From NCBI GenBank assembly GCA_002721775.1, contig PBLM01000036.1, positions 5,768 through 27,402 of the forward strand: a stretch of 21,635 nt of DNA. Direction: 5' to 3'. Source of the stretch: Rhodospirillaceae bacterium. GTDB taxonomy: Bacteria; Pseudomonadota; Alphaproteobacteria; Puniceispirillales; Puniceispirillaceae. Below, piece after piece: positions 16,921 to 21,635 of the stretch. How positions within the stretch are numbered: position 1 is the stretch's first letter; every line of letters begins with the position of its first letter. The notes beneath the pieces were generated by a model. The model saw nothing but the letters and a program-made list of their open reading frames with translations, did no database searches and had not been told where the DNA came from. The position numbers and the translations under genes are program-made.

Positions 16921-17505
16921 ATGAGACGAAAACATAAAATTAATATCGGTTTTGCTGTGAAGGCTGGTGACCAGATTATATCTGAAGCTGGCCTGAATAT
17001 CTGCATGGCTGAGGGCTGTCTTGATACAGGCACGCACCCTGCACCTAAAAACAGACACCAATTACGAAGCCATATCTGGTTTTGCCTTGACCATATCCGC
17101 ATGTTTAACAGCCAGTGGAATTATTATGACGGGCTAGAAGGAGATGCGCTGGAGCGCGAGATCAGACGTGCTACCACGTGGGAGCGACCTAGCTGGAAAT
17201 TTGGCACTGGCCCCTCTGCAAAAATAGCTAATTCTGCCTCTTTTGAAGACAAATTTTCATTTTTTGATGAACCAGACACAAATCCGCAGAACGTGTTTCA
17301 AAGTCCCACAACAGAAGAAAAGGAAGCCTATGCGCTGTTTGAACTGAAGCCTGGTGCAGATGAAAACGCCGTCAAGCAAAAATATAAAGAGCTGGCAAAG
17401 AAGCTACACCCTGATCACAACCGTTCAGATCCAGGCGCAGAAGACAAGCTGAAAGAAATAAATCTTGCTTATGCTGTGTTGCGTAAAAATTCACAAAGTC
17501 ACTGA
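16921..17505 (+). CDS. Zinc-finger-like / J-domain protein upstream of cobST
   Basis: The 194-residue protein has two parts. The N-terminal part (about 20-75) contains Cys28, Cys33, Cys55 and His58 in a C-x4-C...FC-x2-H arrangement with NSQWNYYDGL after it, probably a small metal-binding module. The C-terminal part (about 133-190) is a J domain with the HPD motif at 163-165 (KKLHPDHN) and a typical last helix (EDKLKEINLAYAVL). J domains stimulate the ATPase of DnaK/HSP70. Proteins of this form are regularly found just before cobS in alphaproteobacteria, so it may help fold or assemble cobaltochelatase; this is inferred from position only. It is not DnaJ itself, since the Gly/Phe region and four-repeat zinc domain are absent. 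The 139-nt gap to cobS may hold a second promoter. Confidence 0.88.
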   Translation: MRRKHKINIGFAVKAGDQIISEAGLNICMAEGCLDTGTHPAPKNRHQLRSHIWFCLDHIRMFNSQWNYYDGLEGDALEREIRRATTWERPSWKFGTGPSAKIANSASFEDKFSFFDEPDTNPQNVFQSPTTEEKEAYALFELKPGADENAVKQKYKELAKKLHPDHNRSDPGAEDKLKEINLAYAVLRKNSQSH

Positions 17506-17644
17506 CAGGTTTTATTCATAACCATCACAGGCCCCACAGATAAAGATATGAAGAGGCGCGGGCAGTGTCATTTGCCGTTGCATTTTCTCTGTCCGCCTGA
17601 TAACTGCTAACCTTAAAAGTAAGACAAAATTCGGAGACACGTTT

Positions 17645-18649
17645 ATGTCCGCAGAAACTACCCATGGCAAAGCCGCTCATTCTCTTTCTGCCCCTGATAT
17701 TGAGGTGGACGCCAAGAAACTGTTCGGGCTTGATATTGAACTGAAAGTACCAGCATTTTCAGTGCCATCAGCTTACGTGCCTGCTGTGGATTCTGATTAT
17801 CAATTTGATCATGATACGACCCTAGCGATCCTGGCTGGATTTTCACATAATCGGCGCGTTGTAGTCCAGGGCTATCACGGTACCGGTAAATCAACACATA
17901 TTGAGCAGGTAGCTGCCCGCCTGAACTGGCCCTGCATGCGTATCAATCTGGACAGCCATGTAAGCCGTATTGATCTTATTGGCAAAGATGCCATCGTCCT
18001 GAAAGATGGCAAGCAGGTTACTGAATTCCGTGAAGGGATCCTGCCCTGGGCATTACAAAACTGCGTGGCGCTGGTATTTGATGAATACGATGCGGGCCGG
18101 GCAGATGTGATGTTTGTGATCCAGCGCATCCTAGAAGTTGACGGCAAGCTTACTTTACTGGACACGAGTCGAGTCATAACCCCAAACCCACATTTCCGCC
18201 TGTTTGCCACAGCAAATACTGTCGGCCTTGGGGATACAACCGGCCTTTATCATGGCACGCAGCAGATAAATCAGGGCCAGATGGACAGGTGGTCGATTGT
18301 GACTACCTTGAATTATCTACCGCATCAGGATGAGGTTAATATCATTCTGGCAAAGCAGAAACCTTATCAGACAGATGAAGGCCGCAAGCAGATTGACCAA
18401 ATGGTGCGCATGGCAGACATGACTCGCAAAGGCTTCATGGCAGGCGATCTGTCGACCCTTATGTCACCGCGTACAGTGCTGACATGGGCTGAAAATGCAC
18501 TAATTTTTGATGATATCACGCTGGCGTTCAGATTAAGCTTCCTGAATAAATGCGATGAGATTGAACGTCCGACCCTGGCTGAATATTACCAGCGCATCTT
18601 TGGCATTGACCTGCCAGAAGCCCCAGCCATGACACAAAGAGCATCCTGA
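17645..18649 (+). CDS. cobS: Aerobic cobaltochelatase subunit CobS (AAA+ ATPase)
   Basis: CobS is the AAA+ ATPase of the aerobic CobNST complex, which inserts cobalt into hydrogenobyrinic acid a,c-diamide during cobalamin synthesis. The 334-residue length fits the family. Seen are Walker [10 protein letters not shown] (76-84), Walker [10 protein letters not shown] (141-149), the sensor-like FATANT (187-192), and a likely arginine finger in QMDRWS (Arg215). The N-terminal [13 protein letters not shown] and [16 protein letters not shown] are typical of CobS. A GGAGA Shine-Dalgarno lies about 8 nt before the ATG. cobT follows after 37 nt. A TTGCAT...GATAAC pair in the upstream gap is too poorly spaced to call. 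No cobalamin riboswitch was seen upstream. Confidence 0.97.
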   Translation: MSAETTHGKAAHSLSAPDIEVDAKKLFGLDIELKVPAFSVPSAYVPAVDSDYQFDHDTTLAILAGFSHNRRVVVQGYHGTGKSTHIEQVAARLNWPCMRINLDSHVSRIDLIGKDAIVLKDGKQVTEFREGILPWALQNCVALVFDEYDAGRADVMFVIQRILEVDGKLTLLDTSRVITPNPHFRLFATANTVGLGDTTGLYHGTQQINQGQMDRWSIVTTLNYLPHQDEVNIILAKQKPYQTDEGRKQIDQMVRMADMTRKGFMAGDLSTLMSPRTVLTWAENALIFDDITLAFRLSFLNKCDEIERPTLAEYYQRIFGIDLPEAPAMTQRAS

Positions 18650-18686
18650 ACCCTTCAGAAGCGTCTCAATATAGGGATACAAGACT

Positions 18687-20552
18687 TTGACCCAAAGCGA
18701 GCCGACCGATTTCTTGAAAGCAAATGCGGCTGCCCTACGTGCGCTTGCAGGCGGCGTGGACAGGCAGGTCCGCTATGCCGGCCAGGACACCCATATTGGG
18801 AAGACTGAAATCAGGCTGCCTGCGCTACCGCGTGAAACCGGACAGAAAATGCGTTCTGACAGCCGCGGTGCAGCCGATTCGGCCGGATTGTGGCTGGCCC
18901 ACCACAATGATAAAACCCATCAATCTCTTTGCCCATCAGCCCCAGCGGCAAAGGCTATTTTTGATGCTGCTGAAACAGCGCGGGTTGAAGCGATTGGCGC
19001 GAATCAAATGGCAGGTGTGTCCCAAAATTTGGCAGCTAGGTTGGACAGGAAATATGCCACGTCAACAATTGGGACGCCTGATTCCAGTGATGATAATGCG
19101 GTGGTGGATGCTGTACGGCTTATGGTTCGTGAGGCACTTACGGGGGAGGCTCCTCCTGCCTCAACCGCCATGGCCATGGATTTATGGCGTCCCTGGATTA
19201 ATGCTCGGGCAGGTGATTTACTGCAAGAAATGCGTTCATGCGAGGAGAATCAGTCTGATTTTGCCGAGCTGGCAAGACGCCTTATCGGCGCACTGCAGTC
19301 TGATTTGGGAGATCCTGCGGATCAGAGTGAGGATGGCAGTGATTCTGAGGATGATGCCGATAACAATGTCTCACAAGATGATGGGTCCGCAGATGACGCT
19401 CAATCTGCAACAGGTGAAGATGACAGTGAGGGGGATGACAGCCAAGGGGTTGAGCAGGATGGTGATGTAGCTGGCATGGCCGCAGATGACAGCACAGATA
19501 TAGATGCTGATTCAGATATGGAAGGGATGACAGATGGGGAAACTCCAGGTGGCGAGCCTGGCCAGAATTCATATCAAATGCAGCCTGACCCTGAGGCCTA
19601 CAGAATTTTTACAGATCAGTATGACGAAATCATTGATGCTGCCGACTTGTGTGATCCAGAAGAGCTTGAGCGGCTGCGTAATATGCTGGATCGGCATATG
19701 GAAAATCTGAATCAGATGATTGGCAAGCTGGCCAACAGGCTGCAGCGTAAATTGATGGCTTTTCAAAACCGATCATGGGAATTTGATCTTGAAGAAGGTC
19801 TTTTGGATGCCGGCAAGCTGCATCGTGTTGTCACCCAGCCCTTCAGTGCGCTCTCTTATAAGCAGGAACAGGACACAAAATTCAGAGACACGGTTGTCAC
19901 TCTGCTGCTTGATAATTCAGGTTCGATGCGAGGACGGCCGATCACTATTGCTGCTGTTACGGCCGATATTATGGCCCGCACGCTGGAGCGGTGTGGGGTA
20001 AAGGTTGAAATTTTGGGCTTCACAACAAAGGCTTGGAAAGGTGGACAGTCGCGTGAAGCCTGGCAAGTTGCTGGCAAACCAGCCATGCCTGGGCGTTTAA
20101 ATGACTTGCGCCATATCATTTACAAATCTGCTGATCAGCCGATGCGCCGCGCACGCAAGTCGCTTGGCCTGATGCTGCGCGAAGGCATACTAAAGGAAAA
20201 TATTGATGGCGAAGCATTGATCTGGGCCCATGACAGGCTGATCAGCCGAGCAGAAGACAGACGAATCATGATGGTAATTTCAGATGGCGCCCCGGTTGAT
20301 GATTCTACATTGTCTACAAATAGCGGCAACTATCTTGAAAAGCATCTACGCCGGACCATTGCCATGATTGAAAACAAATCCCCCGTGCAATTGCTGGCGA
20401 TCGGCATCGGCCATGATGTGACCCGCTATTATAAGCGAGCTGTGACCATCACAGATGTTGACCAATTAGGCGGTGCTGTCATTGGCGAGCTGGCGGAGTT
20501 GTTTGACGAGGACAAAACATCCAGACCCACTAGCCGTTTCAAACGGAAATGA
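18687..20552 (+). CDS. cobT: Aerobic cobaltochelatase subunit CobT
   Basis: CobT is the VWA-domain partner of CobS; together they act as an ATP-driven chaperone for the large subunit CobN. The 621-residue protein has a helical N-terminal domain (about 1-205, with [19 protein letters not shown]), a very acidic low-complexity linker (about 208-290), a coiled region (about 300-365) and a C-terminal VWA domain with the MIDAS motif DNSGS at Asp409-Ser413. The start codon is TTG: an in-frame TAG lies at 18672, the first in-frame ATG is at codon 55, well inside the conserved part, and AGGGA lies about 10 nt before the TTG. The acidic linker is typical of CobT and of the related magnesium chelatase BchD/ChlD. 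CobN is not in the window. Confidence 0.96.
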   Translation: MTQSEPTDFLKANAAALRALAGGVDRQVRYAGQDTHIGKTEIRLPALPRETGQKMRSDSRGAADSAGLWLAHHNDKTHQSLCPSAPAAKAIFDAAETARVEAIGANQMAGVSQNLAARLDRKYATSTIGTPDSSDDNAVVDAVRLMVREALTGEAPPASTAMAMDLWRPWINARAGDLLQEMRSCEENQSDFAELARRLIGALQSDLGDPADQSEDGSDSEDDADNNVSQDDGSADDAQSATGEDDSEGDDSQGVEQDGDVAGMAADDSTDIDADSDMEGMTDGETPGGEPGQNSYQMQPDPEAYRIFTDQYDEIIDAADLCDPEELERLRNMLDRHMENLNQMIGKLANRLQRKLMAFQNRSWEFDLEEGLLDAGKLHRVVTQPFSALSYKQEQDTKFRDTVVTLLLDNSGSMRGRPITIAAVTADIMARTLERCGVKVEILGFTTKAWKGGQSREAWQVAGKPAMPGRLNDLRHIIYKSADQPMRRARKSLGLMLREGILKENIDGEALIWAHDRLISRAEDRRIMMVISDGAPVDDSTLSTNSGNYLEKHLRRTIAMIENKSPVQLLAIGIGHDVTRYYKRAVTITDVDQLGGAVIGELAELFDEDKTSRPTSRFKRK

Positions 20553-20638
20553 ATAGCAACGCCAATTCAAGCAGGATATGAAAATTCAACCTATCCGAAG
20601 GATATGCGCTTGCACGATCGCTTCGCTGCCATGGCGCG

Positions 20639-20923
20639 TCAGGCTGACCGCACAGCCAAAATCTCACGCTTTAATGCGCGAGCCTCATCAGCCAGCTCAG
20701 TGTTGCGGGCCTGCAATAAAAAAGCGTCCAGACCACCATGCTTTTCCACAGTGCGAATTGCGCTTACAGACACACGGAGTGTAATGTCGCGACCCAGAAT
20801 TTCTGATGACATGCTGGTGCGCTGGAGGTTCGGTAGAAACCGTCTGCGAGTGCGGTTATTCGCGTGGCTTACATTATTACCTGACATTACACCTTTACCT
20901 GAAATTTGACACCGTTTCGACAT
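20639..20923 (-). CDS. rpmB: Large ribosomal subunit protein bL28
   Basis: The 94-residue protein begins [20 protein letters not shown], followed by [12 protein letters not shown], the unmistakable bL28 start, and contains [20 protein letters not shown] in the centre. It is longer than E. coli bL28 (78 residues) through a C-terminal helix, as in other alphaproteobacteria. The gene stands alone rather than with rpmG. A good Shine-Dalgarno (AAAGGAC) precedes the ATG, and a strong promoter lies at 20979-21007. It is convergent with cobT, 86 nt between stops. That gap has only a 5-bp hairpin (TATCC at 20592-20596 with GGATA at 20600-20604) without a long U tract. Confidence 0.98.
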   Translation of the reverse strand: MSKRCQISGKGVMSGNNVSHANNRTRRRFLPNLQRTSMSSEILGRDITLRVSVSAIRTVEKHGGLDAFLLQARNTELADEARALKREILAVRSA

Positions 20924-21356
20924 AGCTTGTGTCCTTTCACTTTAGGCTTGCCAACACCAAAAATTCAACAGTCGCGAAGTTATAAAGACAAACAGGAAAA
21001 AGGTCAAGTCAAAGCGGCTCCGATGCTTTCATCTGAGGGAATTATCCAAGAGAATGAAAATACTTTGAATATCTACGAGATTTCAATTTTTCACTGGAAG
21101 CGTGACAAGATGAAACTTAGAAATTTAGCCTTTAACACACCGGTGAAACGCGATGTCTATGTATCAATTAAGTGCACATGTCCGCAATTGAAACGCTGTG
21201 TTTAGAACTATGTTGACGCTGTTCTTGAACAGAAAAACCTAACTTTGTCCATCCTTTTTTTAGGGTTGATATTGCGGGCTTTTAGTCTGCATCTGTTCGT
21301 GCTGATTCATTTGCGCGATATGACACGGGCATTAGAAGTTACGCCAACAACACGGT
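20924..21356. other. A+T-rich intergenic region pyrD / rpmB
   Basis: This 433-nt gap between two minus-strand genes is visibly richer in A+T than its surroundings (20 G+C in the 60 bases from 21061). It holds the rpmB promoter and leader at its left end. It also holds a perfect inverted repeat CTGTTC-TT-GAACAG at 21219-21232 and a weak stem (AACCTAA at 21236-21242 with TTAGGGTT at 21260-21267). The weak stem, read on the minus strand, is followed by a short T run and could be a poor terminator after pyrD. A 99-codon plus-strand frame covers much of it but has no family likeness and no ribosome binding site. The middle part is otherwise unexplained. Confidence 0.5.
20979..21007 (-). promoter_or_regulatory. 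Sigma70 promoter of rpmB
   Basis: On the minus strand, TTGACC (21002-21007) and TATAAC (20979-20984) are separated by exactly 17 nt; each box matches its consensus at five of six positions. Transcription would start about 48 nt before the rpmB ATG. This is the best promoter match noticed in the window, as expected for a ribosomal protein gene. Confidence 0.7.
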
Positions 21357-21635
21357 TTAATTGTTTAATCGAAACTCTGCACATTCTCTCGCAACATGTG
21401 CCGCGTGCCTGACAGCCTGTTTGGCTGACAGACCGGCCTGTTTTACGTCTGCAATTGTCGAAAGCCCGTCAGCTGACATCATGTCGCGCAATCCAGAAAG
21501 AAGATTAGCCACCATTAGGGGGCCCTGAATGGCAAGCGCTGTATAGAGCTGAACCAAATCAGCTCCCGCTAGAAGGCGGGCATAGGCCTGCTCTGCTGAA
21601 CCTATGCCGCCCACACCAATCAGCGCTGTTGGCTG
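21357..21635 (-). CDS. pyrD: Dihydroorotate dehydrogenase, class 2 (C-terminal part, cut by window end)
   Basis: Only the last 92 codons are inside the window; the frame is open to the right edge. The visible part begins QPTALIGVGGIGSAEQAY and continues with GADLVQLYTALAIQGP, the phosphate-binding end of the FMN barrel in class 2 (membrane-bound, quinone-linked) dihydroorotate dehydrogenases. The enzyme oxidises dihydroorotate to orotate in pyrimidine synthesis at the inner membrane. The C-terminal tail (about 40 residues after that motif) is somewhat longer than in E. coli PyrD and ends ECAEFRLNN. The class is inferred from the LVQLYTAL wording. The catalytic base and the N-terminal membrane helices lie outside the window. 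Confidence 0.9.
   Translation of the reverse strand, partial: QPTALIGVGGIGSAEQAYARLLAGADLVQLYTALAIQGPLMVANLLSGLRDMMSADGLSTIADVKQAGLSAKQAVRHAAHVARECAEFRLNN

Noticed and set aside
19282..19572. His- and Pro-rich minus-strand frame inside cobT
   Set aside because: It is the reverse reading of the repetitive acidic linker codons of CobT (Asp/Ser/Gly), which produce His/Pro/Leu codons on the other strand.
20573..20604. Hairpins between cobT and rpmB as a two-way terminator
   Set aside because: GGATA occurs twice and can pair with the single TATCC in two ways, but the stems are only 5 bp and rich in A/T.
20604..20909. 101-codon plus-strand frame opposite rpmB
   Set aside because: It is almost entirely antisense to the firmly identified bL28 gene and resembles nothing known.
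20906..21205. 99-codon plus-strand open frame between rpmB and pyrD
   Set aside because: It starts inside rpmB on the opposite strand, has no ribosome binding site, no recognisable domain, and lies in A+T-rich sequence that includes the rpmB promoter.
21219..21232. CTGTTCTTGAACAG as a LexA (SOS) box
   Set aside because: E. coli sites need CTGT-N8-ACAG and alphaproteobacterial sites GTTC-N7-GTTC; this one fits neither, and no SOS-type gene start is near.

Overview
The window is a stretch of ordinary, gene-dense alphaproteobacterial chromosome with moderate G+C (roughly half). Nearly every gene belongs to a bacterial core family, and the order fits alphaproteobacteria: secA beside a secreted parvulin, argJ and mutT; accA and xerD divergent from aroK and aroB, followed by a CNNM/CorC protein; then bolA, a zinc-finger/J-domain protein, cobS and cobT, with rpmB facing them. 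The moderate G+C with Rhodospirillales-like gene content suggests a marine SAR116/Puniceispirillales-type organism, but that placement is an inference. No tRNA, rRNA, insertion sequence, phage gene, CRISPR array or plasmid feature was seen.

Left part (1-6143). The minus strand carries secA followed by a DUF1178 gene. A good sigma70-type promoter lies 5' of secA in the 341-nt gap shared with the plus-strand unit. That unit encodes a secreted parvulin-type peptidyl-prolyl isomerase, then argJ (arginine synthesis) and a MutT/Nudix hydrolase, packed head to tail. SecA exports precursors and the parvulin would act on proteins arriving in the periplasm.

Middle part (6144-12724). A BioC/NDUFAF5-like methyltransferase lies on the minus strand. 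A 487-nt non-coding gap follows, where many alphaproteobacteria have comF. Next come glutaredoxin and a nitrilase-superfamily amidase, joined by a TGATG stop/start overlap. Facing them is a minus-strand row read from right to left: a 45-codon membrane-protein gene, a 650-codon unrecognised envelope protein overlapping it, xerD and accA.

Right part (12933-21635). A plus-strand shikimate unit runs aroK, aroB, a CNNM/CorC membrane protein and a DUF2889 gene; the last three are joined by 4-nt ATGA overlaps. bolA is convergent with this unit. The zinc-finger/J-domain gene, cobS and cobT then run on the plus strand and encode the CobST chaperone pair of aerobic cobaltochelatase (CobN is not in the window), with the J-domain protein as a possible helper. 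rpmB faces cobT and has the clearest promoter of the window. A 433-nt A+T-rich gap follows, and the window ends inside pyrD.

No novel defence, mobile or biosynthetic system was found. The points most worth a second look are the 45-codon membrane gene, the 650-residue protein that overlaps it, an apparently leaderless J-domain gene, the missing comF with a palindrome in its place, and the A+T-rich gap between pyrD and rpmB.
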